Below, one piece after another: positions 5,399 through 13,032 of a stretch of 23,356 nucleotides of DNA. This DNA is from Ruminococcus sp. (GTDB taxonomy: Bacteria; Bacillota; Clostridia; Oscillospirales; Ruminococcaceae), in the NCBI GenBank assembly GCA_014799675.1, contig JAAVHM010000090.1, forward strand, positions 2,806-26,161. Direction: 5' to 3'. The position numbers were made by a program, and so were the translations under genes. The notes beneath the pieces were generated by a model, which saw only the letters and a list, made by a program, of their open reading frames with translations, was not told the origin of the DNA and did no database searches. Within the stretch, counting starts at the first letter, position 1. Every line of letters starts with the position of its first letter.

Positions 5399-7702
5399 AT
5401 GCACAGACAATATAAAATAGTAATGCTTGCGGCGGCTTATATTGCGGCGGCGCTTGCGGCGGTCAATATCGCCCTGCGGATTCCCGAATATACGGCTGTT
5501 ATCCTTATCGTTTTTGCCGCGGCGGCGGTGGTTTCGGTTCTTTTCCTTACGCTGGGTATGAAGTACTTCAGACGTGAGCACGCTTTAAAGGAACGTGAAA
5601 GCCTTTCAAGGATAATGCACAGCCTTAACGCTATGGTTATTTTGTGGGACGACGATTTCCACTATGTGGAGGTCAACGACGAGCTTACAAAGTCCATAGG
5701 CTATACCTCGGAGGATCTTGCGGATATTAAAAATCTGCAAAAGGTTCTTCCCCCTGACGCTTTTGCCCCAAGCTTGCAGGCTATTGTAAACAACCGCGAC
5801 GAGGAGTTCCAGGTTATCGCAAAGGGCGGCGCAAAGGTCAGCACGATCTGGAACACGTCCATTATGACAACGGTGCAGACCAAGACCCGCACAAAGTGCC
5901 TTATGATGTCCATTGGCATGGATATAAGCGAGACTGTCCGTATGCAGGAGGAGCTTATCCGCTACTCAAGGGAGCTTGCGGAGTCGGAGAGCAGGTATTC
6001 TCTTTCAATGGAGCTTTCGGAGATCGGCGTCGTTCTTAAAAAGCCGGACAGGAACACTTTCTATGTGTCGGAACAGCTTTGCAGGAAGCTGGGAATTGAA
6101 AAGGGAACAGATATCCCCGCGGAGACCCTGAGAGAGTTTTTCCACGAGGACGACAAAAAGGTTTTTGACGCCCTTGCCGCGGCTATGACAAACCTCTACG
6201 GCGCGGACAATGACGAAATACACAACAGCGAATTCCGCGTTCTTGAAACGGACGGTCAGTATCATTGGTTCAAATTCAGATATAAGATAACGCCCAACGC
6301 CGACATAAACTATGCAAATATCGGCGGCGCGGTAATTGACGTTACCAAGGATAAGGCTAAGGATATCCTTATTGAGAAAATGGCGTACATCGACGATGTT
6401 ACCCAGATATTCAACAGAAACAAGTTCATGCAGATAGGTCAGGAGACTTTTGAGTGCGCTTCCGAAAGCGGTTCGGGTATTTCCTACTGGGTAATTGTTC
6501 TTGATATTGACAATTTCCACCTGATAAACGATACCTGCGGATACGAAAACGGAAACAAGCTTCTTAACGAGTTTGGTAAAATAGTCGAGAAGTCCCTTAC
6601 ATCAGGCGGTATCGGCGCAAGAATAGGCGGCGACAACTTTGCCCTGCTTATCCATGACACGGGGGACGACGAGCTTCCCGTAAACATTGTCAAGGATATT
6701 CAGGAGCAGCTTAAGGACTTGTGCGACGAAAGCTTTGGGTCGCAGACGGTGACTTGTTCCGCGGGCTACTGCAAGATGTCGGACGGCGGAAGCGATTTTG
6801 CACAGGTTCTTGACCATGCGGAATTCTCACTTAGTATGTCCGACGGCACAAAGAACGAAATTATCCGTTACGACAATAAGATACACGACAAGATAATCGA
6901 GGGCAACGCTATTGAAAGCGAGCTTGCAAAGGCTATCGAAAACAACGAGCTTGTTTTGTACTATCAGCCAAAGATCGACCTTTCGGACGGAACTCTCATG
7001 GGCATGGAAGCGCTTATCCGCTGGGTAAAGCCGGACGGCACGGTAGTTCCTCCCAACAAGTTTATCCCTGTTGCGGAAAATTCGCTGCTTATAACAAAGA
7101 TAAGCGATTTTGTACTTCACGAAGCCTGCCGTCAGAACAAGGCTTGGCAGGATAAGGGTTACCCGCCGATAGCGGTTTCCATTAACCTTACGGCGGTGGA
7201 CTTCTATCAGACGGACGTTAAGGAGTCCATTCAGAACGCTCTTAACGAGACAGGTCTTGACGCAAAGTGGCTGGACGTTGAGCTTACCGAGTCCCTTGCG
7301 TTAAAGGATATCGACCATGCTATCCAGCAGATGCAGGAGATACGCGAGCTGGGAGTTCAGCTTTCCATGGACGATTTCGGCACGGGCTACTCGTCGCTTA
7401 GCTACATTCAGGTGCTTCCTATCACGCTTTTGAAGCTTGACCGTTCCTTTATAATGTATCTTGAAGAGGACGAAATTTCAAGAGAGATAGTTTCCGCAGT
7501 TATCAGAATTGCAAAGTCCAAGAAGATAGAGACCATTGCCGAGGGCATTGAGACTATCGGTCAGGCGGAGATACTTAAACAGTCGGGCTGCGATCTGGCG
7601 CAGGGTTACTTCTTCGGCAAGCCTATGCCTGTTGACAAGTTTGAGGAATTCATGGCTGAAAAGGCAAGGGAACACGCCGCGAAGGTTTCTGCAAATGCAT
7701 AA
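5399..7702 (+). CDS. Membrane PAS-PAS-GGDEF-EAL protein, likely c-di-GMP phosphodiesterase
   Basis: A 767-residue signalling protein. Two N-terminal helices (about 6-26 and 31-53) anchor it; two PAS-like sensor regions follow (about 63-172 and 196-320). The GGDEF domain (about 335-490) has DDVTQIFNRN and DIDNFHLIND, but the signature loop reads GGDNF (410-414), so diguanylate cyclase activity is doubtful. The EAL domain (about 520-755) looks intact: EAL at 537-539, INLT, ELTES, DDFGTGYSSL from 658, LLKLD, IAEGIET and QGYFFGKP. It therefore probably hydrolyses cyclic di-GMP, with the degenerate GGDEF as a possible GTP-sensing regulatory domain. TAGGAGGGG precedes the ATG. The DUF4160 pair follows 18 bp downstream on the same strand. 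The signal sensed by the PAS domains is unknown. Confidence 0.92.
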   Translation: MHRQYKIVMLAAAYIAAALAAVNIALRIPEYTAVILIVFAAAAVVSVLFLTLGMKYFRREHALKERESLSRIMHSLNAMVILWDDDFHYVEVNDELTKSIGYTSEDLADIKNLQKVLPPDAFAPSLQAIVNNRDEEFQVIAKGGAKVSTIWNTSIMTTVQTKTRTKCLMMSIGMDISETVRMQEELIRYSRELAESESRYSLSMELSEIGVVLKKPDRNTFYVSEQLCRKLGIEKGTDIPAETLREFFHEDDKKVFDALAAAMTNLYGADNDEIHNSEFRVLETDGQYHWFKFRYKITPNADINYANIGGAVIDVTKDKAKDILIEKMAYIDDVTQIFNRNKFMQIGQETFECASESGSGISYWVIVLDIDNFHLINDTCGYENGNKLLNEFGKIVEKSLTSGGIGARIGGDNFALLIHDTGDDELPVNIVKDIQEQLKDLCDESFGSQTVTCSAGYCKMSDGGSDFAQVLDHAEFSLSMSDGTKNEIIRYDNKIHDKIIEGNAIESELAKAIENNELVLYYQPKIDLSDGTLMGMEALIRWVKPDGTVVPPNKFIPVAENSLLITKISDFVLHEACRQNKAWQDKGYPPIAVSINLTAVDFYQTDVKESIQNALNETGLDAKWLDVELTESLALKDIDHAIQQMQEIRELGVQLSMDDFGTGYSSLSYIQVLPITLLKLDRSFIMYLEEDEISREIVSAVIRIAKSKKIETIAEGIETIGQAEILKQSGCDLAQGYFFGKPMPVDKFEEFMAEKAREHAAKVSANA

Positions 7703-7720
7703 TTTGTCGGAGGTTTGCTT

Positions 7721-7984
7721 ATGATGTATCCTTATATGACGCTTGCTGACGAAACAGAAATAGTTCACTCCCAGATACTGGACGGCGACAGGGTTATCGT
7801 GCATTTTGAGCGTCCTACGGAGAAAGGCTTTGATTCTGCAAGGTTTGAACTGCCAACCTACGACTTGCTGGAAAAAAAAGGCGAATACAAGGCGGAGGAT
7901 ATAGAGTTTTTCAAAAAATTGCTTCAGCATAACGCTCATTTGATATACAAGTACGCAAGGTGCGGTGGTGTGAAATTTGCCTAA
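7721..7984 (+). CDS. Small protein of unknown function paired with DUF4160
   Basis: An 87-residue, mildly acidic soluble protein. It begins MMYPYMTLADETEIVHSQIL, has a VIVHFERPT strand, a central FELPTYDLLEKKG and a C-terminal LLQHNAHLIYKYARCGG. I have no family name for it, though similar short proteins next to DUF4160 genes are familiar in Clostridia (recollection, not searched). GGAGG at 7709-7713 sits 7 bases before the ATG at 7721; a second ATG follows directly at 7724. Its stop overlaps the TTG start of the DUF4160 gene by 8 bp, so the two are translationally coupled. Two-gene modules with DUF4160 often pair with a DUF2442 protein in a toxin-antitoxin-like way; this partner is not an obvious DUF2442. 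Confidence 0.7.
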   Translation: MMYPYMTLADETEIVHSQILDGDRVIVHFERPTEKGFDSARFELPTYDLLEKKGEYKAEDIEFFKKLLQHNAHLIYKYARCGGVKFA

Positions 7985-8255
7985 TTTGTTTACCGTAAGC
8001 GGCTATAAAATATATTTTTGGTCGAACGAAAGCGGCGAACCGATACACGTTCACATATCAAAGGGGAAGCCGTTGCCGTCAAGTACAAAAATTTGGCTGA
8101 CAAAATCGGGCGGGTGTATTGTTGCAAATAACAAAAGCGGTATCCCCGCCGCCGAACTGAACGGACTTATGGAATTTATTTCAGCCCAGTTTTTTATTAT
8201 ATGCGATATGTGGAAAAAATTTTTCTCAACAGACGAAATTAAATTTTATTGTTGA
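7977..8255 (+). CDS. DUF4160 domain protein
   Basis: A 92-residue protein of the DUF4160 family, about the usual length. Visible signatures: GYKIYFWSNESGEPIHVHIS (residues about 9-28), where the E-P-x-H-x-H core is the most conserved part of the family and may bind metal or act catalytically; then TKIWLTKSG, SGIPAAELN and a C-terminal helix ending FFSTDEIKFYC. The start is the TTG at 7977, overlapping the upstream stop, with GGTGG 6-10 bases before it; a GTG further up is followed directly by a stop. The biochemical role is not established; association with small toxin-antitoxin-like modules is recollection. A weak hairpin (8272-8294) follows. Confidence 0.82.
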   Translation: MPNLFTVSGYKIYFWSNESGEPIHVHISKGKPLPSSTKIWLTKSGGCIVANNKSGIPAAELNGLMEFISAQFFIICDMWKKFFSTDEIKFYC

Positions 8256-8271
8256 TAATAATTCAAAATAT

Positions 8272-8294
8272 AGGGTACGGGAATACTGTACCCT
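8272..8294 (+). terminator. Weak hairpin between the DUF4160 gene and the phosphofructokinase gene
   Basis: AGGGTAC (8272-8278) and GTACCCT (8288-8294) form a 7-bp stem with a 9-base loop, followed by TATTTT. The U-run is poor, so termination is uncertain. Confidence 0.35.
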
Positions 8295-8344
8295 TATTTT
8301 GGATTTTAGAGTTTGTAAAAATTATCCGCAGGAGGAATGTTATT

Positions 8345-9430
8345 ATGGCTAAAAGAAGAATTGGAATTCTCACAAGCGGCGGCGACTGCCCCGGACTTAA
8401 CGCTACTATAAGAGGCGTTGCAAAGGCTTGCTTTGAAAGAATGGGCGAGGACAAGGTCGAGATCGTCGGCATTCAGAACGGTTACTACGGCTTGATAAAC
8501 AACATTGCAAGGGATATGAAGCCCTCGGAATTTTCGGGAATTCTGACACAAGGCGGAACTATTCTCGGAACAAAGCGTCAGCCGTTCAAGATGATGTCCG
8601 TTATCGGCGAGGACAACGTTGACAAGATAAAGGCTATGAAAGACACCTACAAAAAGCAGAAGCTGGACTGCCTTTTGACCCTCGGCGGAAACGGTACTCA
8701 CAAGACTGCGAACCTGCTTTCCGAGGAGGGACTTAACGTTATCGGTCTGCCCAAAACTATCGACAATGATATTTACGGCACGGATGTTACTTTCGGCTTC
8801 CACACGGCTGTTGACATTGCCACGGACGTTATCGACCGTCTCCACACAACTGCGGCTTCCCACAGCAGAATTCTCATGGTTGAGATAATGGGCAACAAGG
8901 CGGGCTGGCTCACACTTTATTCGGGAATTGCAGGGGGCGCGGACATTATCATAATTCCCGAGATACCATACGACCCCGAAAAGGTTATCACTGCTCTCAA
9001 AAAGAGAAGCGACGCGGGAAAAACCTTCTCTATCGTTGCGTTTGCGGAGGGAGCTTACGATATTGAGGAAGCAAAGCTTAAGAAAAAGGAACGTGCAAGA
9101 CTTCGTCAGGAAGCGGGCATAACCACCGCTACAAGCCGTCTTGCGGCGCAGATACAAAAGGGTACGGGAATTGAGACAAGAGTATGCGTTCCGGGACATA
9201 TGCTAAGGGGAGGAAGTCCCTCGGCGTATGACAGGGTTCTTGCAACAAAATTCGGCGTTCGTGCGGCAAAGCTTATCGAGCAGGAAAAGTACGGTTATTC
9301 CGTTGCAATGGTAAAGAGTCTTATTACGGAAAATCCGCTTAAAGACGTTGCGGGCAAGACAAAGTTTGTCACCGAGGAGCACCAGCTTGTTGGTACGGCA
9401 AGACATCTTGGAATTTCATTCGGAGATTAA
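8345..9430 (+). CDS. pfkA: 6-phosphofructokinase (group III-like variant)
   Basis: A 361-residue cytosolic glycolytic enzyme phosphorylating fructose 6-phosphate. N-terminal GILTSGGDCPGLNATIRG binds the phosphoryl donor; PKTIDND (136-142) carries the catalytic Asp140; MVEIMGNKAGWL (about 175-187), IPEIPYD and GHMLRGGSPSAYDR are standard PFK blocks. Two residues differ from classical bacterial ATP-PFK: the GGDGS loop is GGNGT (114-118), replacing the Mg-binding Asp with Asn, and GTIDND is KTIDND, where lysine is typical of PPi-dependent and mixed-lineage enzymes. The Gly in GGNGT still argues for ATP rather than PPi, where Asp is usual. Phosphoryl donor therefore uncertain. The ATG at 8345 follows AGGAGG by 9 bases; a longer frame upstream lacks such a site. 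Confidence 0.9.
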   Translation: MAKRRIGILTSGGDCPGLNATIRGVAKACFERMGEDKVEIVGIQNGYYGLINNIARDMKPSEFSGILTQGGTILGTKRQPFKMMSVIGEDNVDKIKAMKDTYKKQKLDCLLTLGGNGTHKTANLLSEEGLNVIGLPKTIDNDIYGTDVTFGFHTAVDIATDVIDRLHTTAASHSRILMVEIMGNKAGWLTLYSGIAGGADIIIIPEIPYDPEKVITALKKRSDAGKTFSIVAFAEGAYDIEEAKLKKKERARLRQEAGITTATSRLAAQIQKGTGIETRVCVPGHMLRGGSPSAYDRVLATKFGVRAAKLIEQEKYGYSVAMVKSLITENPLKDVAGKTKFVTEEHQLVGTARHLGISFGD

Positions 9431-9449
9431 TTAGGAAAACATTTAATTT

Positions 9450-9521
9450 GTAGGGGCGCATCCTGTATGCGCCCGTTGGTGCAATAACGGCGCGGCGGGC
9501 GGATACGGGATCCGCCCCTAC
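9450..9521. repeat. GTAGGGG-bounded double-hairpin repeat, copy 1
   Basis: The 72-bp unit starts GTAGGGG (9450-9456) and ends CCCCTAC (9515-9521). It holds two hairpins: GGGCGCAT/ATGCGCCC (9454-9461, 9467-9474) and GGGCGGAT/ATCCGCCC (9497-9504, 9510-9517), each with a 5-base loop. A second copy lies at 11700-11775. This is a REP/BIME-like dispersed palindromic repeat. Confidence 0.8.
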
Positions 9522-9550
9522 GGTTTTATAAAAAATACAGGAGGGCTTTT

Positions 9551-10225
9551 ATGCCGAAAATTTTAATTGTTGACGACGAGAAAATGATAAGGAACGTTGT
9601 TAAGGAATACGCCGAATTCGAGGGCTACGAGACTGCCGAGGCAGAGAACGGCATGGAGGCGGTGGAAATGTGCCGCAATGAGGATTTCGACATTATTGTC
9701 ATAGACGTTATGATGCCCCGTCTGGACGGCTATTCTGCGGTAAAGGAGATCCACAAGACCAAGCAGATACCCGTCATTATGCTTTCCGCAAGAGGCGAGG
9801 AGTACGACAAGCTTTTCGGCTTTGAGATAGGTGTGGACGATTATGTTGTAAAACCATTTTCTCCAAAGGAACTGCTTGCAAGGATAAAGGCTGTACTTAA
9901 ACGGGGAGCTGCCGCAGAGGAAAACAGCAGGATAGAAAAAATCACCTTTGAGGGTCTTGAAATAAACGTCACGGGACGGGAAGTTACCATAGACGGAAAA
10001 ACCGCCCAGCTTACCCCGAAAGAGTACGACCTGCTGTTCTATCTTGTGCGGAACAAGGGCATTGCTCTTTCAAGAGAAAAGCTTTTGGAGGAAGTCTGGG
10101 GCTACGATTTTTACGGCGATGACAGGACTGTGGACACCCACATAAAAATGCTCCGCAGTTCCCTCGGAGAGTACAGAAAATTTATCATAACGCTCAGGGG
10201 CATGGGATATAAATTCGATGTATAA
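9551..10225 (+). CDS. OmpR/PhoB-family response regulator
   Basis: A 224-residue two-component transcription factor. The receiver domain (about 3-115) has the acidic pair Asp8-Asp9, the phospho-acceptor Asp52 (VIDVMMPRLDG), MLSARGEE and the conserved lysine in DDYVVKPFSPKEL. The C-terminal winged helix (about 128-222) has the TPKEYDLLFYLVRN and DDRTVDTHIKMLRSSLG blocks of the Trans_reg_C family and ends GMGYKFDV. AGGAGG lies 6-11 bases before the ATG. The cognate histidine kinase starts 17 bp downstream on the same strand, so they form one operon. Target genes unknown; a transporter or envelope-stress role is common for such pairs but nothing here identifies it. Confidence 0.95.
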   Translation: MPKILIVDDEKMIRNVVKEYAEFEGYETAEAENGMEAVEMCRNEDFDIIVIDVMMPRLDGYSAVKEIHKTKQIPVIMLSARGEEYDKLFGFEIGVDDYVVKPFSPKELLARIKAVLKRGAAAEENSRIEKITFEGLEINVTGREVTIDGKTAQLTPKEYDLLFYLVRNKGIALSREKLLEEVWGYDFYGDDRTVDTHIKMLRSSLGEYRKFIITLRGMGYKFDV

Positions 10226-10242
10226 ACTTTTGGAGGGCGGCT

Positions 10243-11673
10243 GTGAAAAAAAGCTTTAAAACCATACGGCATACCGTTTGGATATATTTTGCAATATTTA
10301 TCGTCAGCATACTTGTGCTGATGTGGTTCACGTTCGGCGTGTCTCTTGAGGCAAACTATAAGCGGCTGAAAACAAGCAGCATCTTTGATATCGCAAGCTA
10401 CATTCTTGTGGGCTGGAGCAAGGACGAATTCACCGACGACAGCCTTGACCAGCTTGCCTATGACAACGATATGTGCGTGCTTATTCAGGACGCTTACAGC
10501 AACACTGTTTACTCCTGTGACATGATGGCTAACAACTGCCTTGTTCACGGTCACGGGACAGAGCTGTACAAATACCGCGCGGAGGCTGCGGCAAACCCCA
10601 ACGGGATATATTACACCGAAATAAAAAACCCCAGGTTTCACAACGACACCCTGCTTTTTGTAATGATACTCGGCGACCGTTCCAAGCCCAGCGGATATAT
10701 TTTTCTGAACACTTCCCTTGAACCTCTCAACTCCACAACAGGCATTATCAACAGTCAGATCTTATGGGTAAGCATAATGCTTCTCATTCTCGGTCTGGGC
10801 ATATCTTACTTTCTGGCAAGGCTTATCGAGACGCCTATCGTCCGCATAACAAAGTCGGCGAAAAAGCTTGCACAGGGGGACTATTCCTCCCACTTTGACG
10901 GACACGGCTATGCCGAAACGGAGCAGCTTGCGGACACTCTTAACTATGCCGCGGAGGAAATTTCCAAGGTGGATAATCTCCGAAAGGATATTATCGCAAA
11001 CGTTTCCCACGACCTGCGGACTCCCCTTACAATGGTGAAAGCCTATGCGGAAATGATACGCGACCTTTCGGGGGACAACCCCGTCAAACGTCAGGAACAC
11101 GTCAATATTATCATTGAGGAAAGCGACCGTCTTGCGGCGTTGGTAAACGACATTCTCGACCTTTCAAAGCTGGAGAGCAACAATGCCAGCCTGAACTTTT
11201 CCGAGTTTTCAATTACGAAAAAAATATACGAAATCATGGGCAGGTACACCCTGCTTTCCGAACAGCAGGGGTATAAATTTTTTGTAACAGCCGACAAGGA
11301 TTTCGAGATAAACGCGGACGTTATAAAAATTGAACAGGTGCTTTACAACCTTATAAACAACGCCGTGAATTACACGGGCGATAACAAAACAGTCTACATC
11401 ACGCAGATAGTTGTTGACGACGAGACCGCGAGAATTGACATCACTGACACGGGCAAGGGCATAGAACCCGAGCTTCTTCCCCTTATCTTTGACCGATATT
11501 ACCGCGCGGAAAAAAACAAGCGTGAAGTTATAGGCACGGGTTTGGGTCTTTCTATTGTGAAGCAGATCTTAAAGCAGCACAATTTCAAATTCGGGGTGCG
11601 TTCCGAGCTTGGTATCGGAAGTACTTTCTGGTTTGAGGTTAAGGGAAAAGTTGTGGGGGATTTAAATGATTAG
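10243..11673 (+). CDS. Sensor histidine kinase, partner of the upstream regulator
   Basis: A 476-residue membrane kinase. TM1 about 13-33, an extracellular sensor of about 130 residues containing DMCVLIQDAYSNTVYSC and two nearby cysteines, TM2 about 172-194, then HAMP (about 195-245). The H box NVSHDLRTPLTMVKAYAEM holds the phospho-acceptor His256. The ATPase domain shows NLINNAVNY (Asn373), DTGKGIEPE, FDRYYRAEKNKREVIGTGLGLSI and ends GSTFWFEV. This is a PhoR/VicK-like class with intact catalytic motifs. It uses a GTG start with TGGAGGG 6 bases upstream. It is followed by 7-bp tandem repeats that begin at the stop codon and by the second GTAGGGG repeat. Confidence 0.94.
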   Translation: MKKSFKTIRHTVWIYFAIFIVSILVLMWFTFGVSLEANYKRLKTSSIFDIASYILVGWSKDEFTDDSLDQLAYDNDMCVLIQDAYSNTVYSCDMMANNCLVHGHGTELYKYRAEAAANPNGIYYTEIKNPRFHNDTLLFVMILGDRSKPSGYIFLNTSLEPLNSTTGIINSQILWVSIMLLILGLGISYFLARLIETPIVRITKSAKKLAQGDYSSHFDGHGYAETEQLADTLNYAAEEISKVDNLRKDIIANVSHDLRTPLTMVKAYAEMIRDLSGDNPVKRQEHVNIIIEESDRLAALVNDILDLSKLESNNASLNFSEFSITKKIYEIMGRYTLLSEQQGYKFFVTADKDFEINADVIKIEQVLYNLINNAVNYTGDNKTVYITQIVVDDETARIDITDTGKGIEPELLPLIFDRYYRAEKNKREVIGTGLGLSIVKQILKQHNFKFGVRSELGIGSTFWFEVKGKVVGDLND

Positions 11674-11699
11674 ATGTTAGAGGATAGAGGTTAGAATTT
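11672..11699 (+). repeat. 7-bp tandem repeat, degenerate (AGAGGWT-type)
   Basis: Four consecutive 7-mers: AGATGTT, AGAGGAT, AGAGGTT, AGAATTT. They start inside the stop codon of the histidine kinase and run straight into the GTAGGGG repeat. The same period and core recur at 12592-12612 and 22366-22393. Confidence 0.5.
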
Positions 11700-11775
11700 G
11701 TAGGGGCGTATCCTGTATGCGCCCGTGGAATTACCGACAATATGTGCGGCGGGCGGATATAGAATCCGCCCCTAC
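11700..11775. repeat. GTAGGGG-bounded double-hairpin repeat, copy 2
   Basis: A 76-bp relative of 9450-9521: same GTAGGGG/CCCCTAC ends, same CATCCTGTATGCGCCCG-type first hairpin (GGGGCGTATCCTGTATGCGC) and GGGCGGAT/ATCCGCCC second hairpin. The linker between hairpins differs in sequence and length, while stems are kept or compensated. Confidence 0.8.
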
Positions 11776-11915
11776 AAAATATGCTTCTGCAACCCGCCAC
11801 CTTGGGGGGCTATATAAACGAATAGTTTACCGTATTTAACCATGGGGGACATTTTGCCAGTACTGCGTTACAGGCTGCCGCGGGGCGTTCCCCGCAAACG
11901 AAAGGAACGATTTCA
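11776..11915. other. Intergenic segment before endonuclease III
   Basis: No gene seen. It contains a short perfect hairpin GCGGGG-CGTT-CCCCGC (11880-11895) just before the ribosome binding site of the next gene. A stretch ACCATGGGGGACATTTTGCC (about 11839-11858) resembles CCCATGGGAGCATTTTACCC inside the structured segment at 14613-14733. Confidence 0.4.
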
Positions 11916-12551
11916 ATGACTAAAAAAGAACGGGCGGCTCTTGCCATATCGGGACTTGCGGAAATTTACCCCGACGCAAGATGCTCCCTTACATACCGAA
12001 AGCCTTACGAGCTTATGATAGCGGGACGGCTTTCCGCACAATGCACAGACGCACGGGTGAACATTGTCACCGTGCCGCTTTTTGAAAAATACCCTACCCT
12101 TGAAGCCTTTGCGGAGGCGGACATAGACGAGGTTGCGGAAATAATAAAGCCCTGCGGTCTGTACAAGACCAAAGCCAAAAGCATTGTTGAAGCCTGCCGC
12201 AAGCTCCTTTACGATTTCGGCGGCGAAATGCCGAAAACTATTGAGGAACTCACAACTCTCCCGGGCATAGGCAGAAAGACCGCAAACCTTATTATGGGGG
12301 ACGTTCACGGCTTGCCCGCCATTGTCACGGACACCCATTGCATAAGGATATGCGGCAGACTGGGTCTTACCAAAGAAAAAGACCCTCAAAAAGTTGAGCA
12401 GGACTTGCTGAAAATTATCCCGCCAAAGGACGGCAGTGATTTCTGTCACAGGCTCGTTATGTTCGGCAGGGAATTCTGCACGGCGAGAAGTCCCAAATGT
12501 CTTGAATGTCCTCTTAGATGTCACTTGCAGGGGTATGTTTGCAAGCTGTGA
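11916..12551 (+). CDS. nth: Endonuclease III (DNA glycosylase/AP lyase)
   Basis: A 211-residue base-excision repair enzyme removing oxidised pyrimidines. It has LSAQCTDARVN (about 39-49), the helix-hairpin-helix LPGIGRKTANLI (about 114-125) with the catalytic Lys, and the catalytic Asp in VTDTHCIRICGR. Length is normal. The C-terminal iron-sulphur loop is slightly odd: Cys-x6-Cys-x2-Cys is present (CTARSPKCLEC), but the fourth Cys follows after three residues (CPLRC) instead of the usual five; another Cys near the C-terminus (GYVCKL) could substitute. Start ATG with AAAGGAA upstream. It is a single gene facing the DUF6809-like gene at its 3' end, with a 7-bp tandem repeat between them. Confidence 0.92.
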   Translation: MTKKERAALAISGLAEIYPDARCSLTYRKPYELMIAGRLSAQCTDARVNIVTVPLFEKYPTLEAFAEADIDEVAEIIKPCGLYKTKAKSIVEACRKLLYDFGGEMPKTIEELTTLPGIGRKTANLIMGDVHGLPAIVTDTHCIRICGRLGLTKEKDPQKVEQDLLKIIPPKDGSDFCHRLVMFGREFCTARSPKCLECPLRCHLQGYVCKL

Positions 12552-12591
12552 TTTTTGGTAAAATGTTTTGTTTGCTTTGCACAGCGGGCAG

Positions 12592-12614
12592 AGAGGTAAG
12601 AGGCAAGAGGCAAG
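12592..12614 (+). repeat. 7-bp tandem repeat (AGAGGCA), three units
   Basis: AGAGGTA-AGAGGCA-AGAGGCA-AG, in the gap between two convergent genes, 40 bp after the nth stop. Same family as 11672-11699 and 22366-22393. Confidence 0.6.
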
Positions 12615-12624
12615 AAAAATCCGC

Positions 12625-12894
12625 TTACTGCTCGTCGAAAACGCTTGCAAGTAATCTGATAAAGTCCCTCATTCCGCTGACATAGGCGTGAAAAAGCTCT
12701 TCGCTTCTGATAATAACGCCTGAATTTATATATTCTTCAAACAAATCGAGGTCGCTTTTTTCAAGACTGCCTGAAAGCTTTTTGTAAATATTATCCTGTC
12801 TGTTTGCCGCGGCGCAGCCCTTTGGGGTAAGAAAATGTGCGCGGCTTGCTTCGCTTAGTTCGGAGAGGTATAATTCCCTTATAAAGTCTCTCAT
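12625..12894 (-). CDS. DUF6809-like small protein
   Basis: An 89-residue, largely helical soluble protein: FIRELYLSELSEASR at the start, a central LEKSDLDLFEEYIN, and FHAYVSGMRDFIRLLASVFDE at the end. The spacing of ELY, the Leu/Phe helix and the terminal F-x-x-G-(M/F)-R segment resembles DUF6809, a family common in Clostridia and of unknown function. I take the ATG at 12894, which follows AAAGGAGAAAAATC; six codons of open frame upstream overlap that ribosome binding site. Its promoter is TTGCAT-17-TATAAT at 12951-12979. It shares the 138-bp divergent control region with the ribbon-helix-helix gene at 13033. Confidence 0.68.
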   Translation of the reverse strand: MRDFIRELYLSELSEASRAHFLTPKGCAAANRQDNIYKKLSGSLEKSDLDLFEEYINSGVIIRSEELFHAYVSGMRDFIRLLASVFDEQ

Positions 12895-12950
12895 GATTTT
12901 TCTCCTTTGCAATATTTTGGTGTATAAAATGTTCGGTTTTTACTATATTA

Positions 12951-12979
12951 ATTATAACACTAAACGTCACTTTATGCAA
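12951..12979 (-). promoter_or_regulatory. Promoter of the DUF6809-like gene, beside a palindrome
   Basis: Minus strand: TTGCAT (12979-12974), 17 bp, TATAAT (12956-12951). Directly upstream lies the AT-rich palindrome AATTAATAAA-x-TTTATTAATT (about 12979-13003), between this promoter and the divergent ribbon-helix-helix gene; it may be the operator of that protein. Confidence 0.6.
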
Positions 12980-13032
12980 TTAATAAAATATTTTTTATTA
13001 ATTAAATTATAATTAATGAGGTGGTGACAATA

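Noticed and set aside
8249..8344. N-terminal extension of phosphofructokinase
   Set aside because: The ATG at 8345 has AGGAGG at the right distance and gives the standard N-terminus; the extension has no such support.
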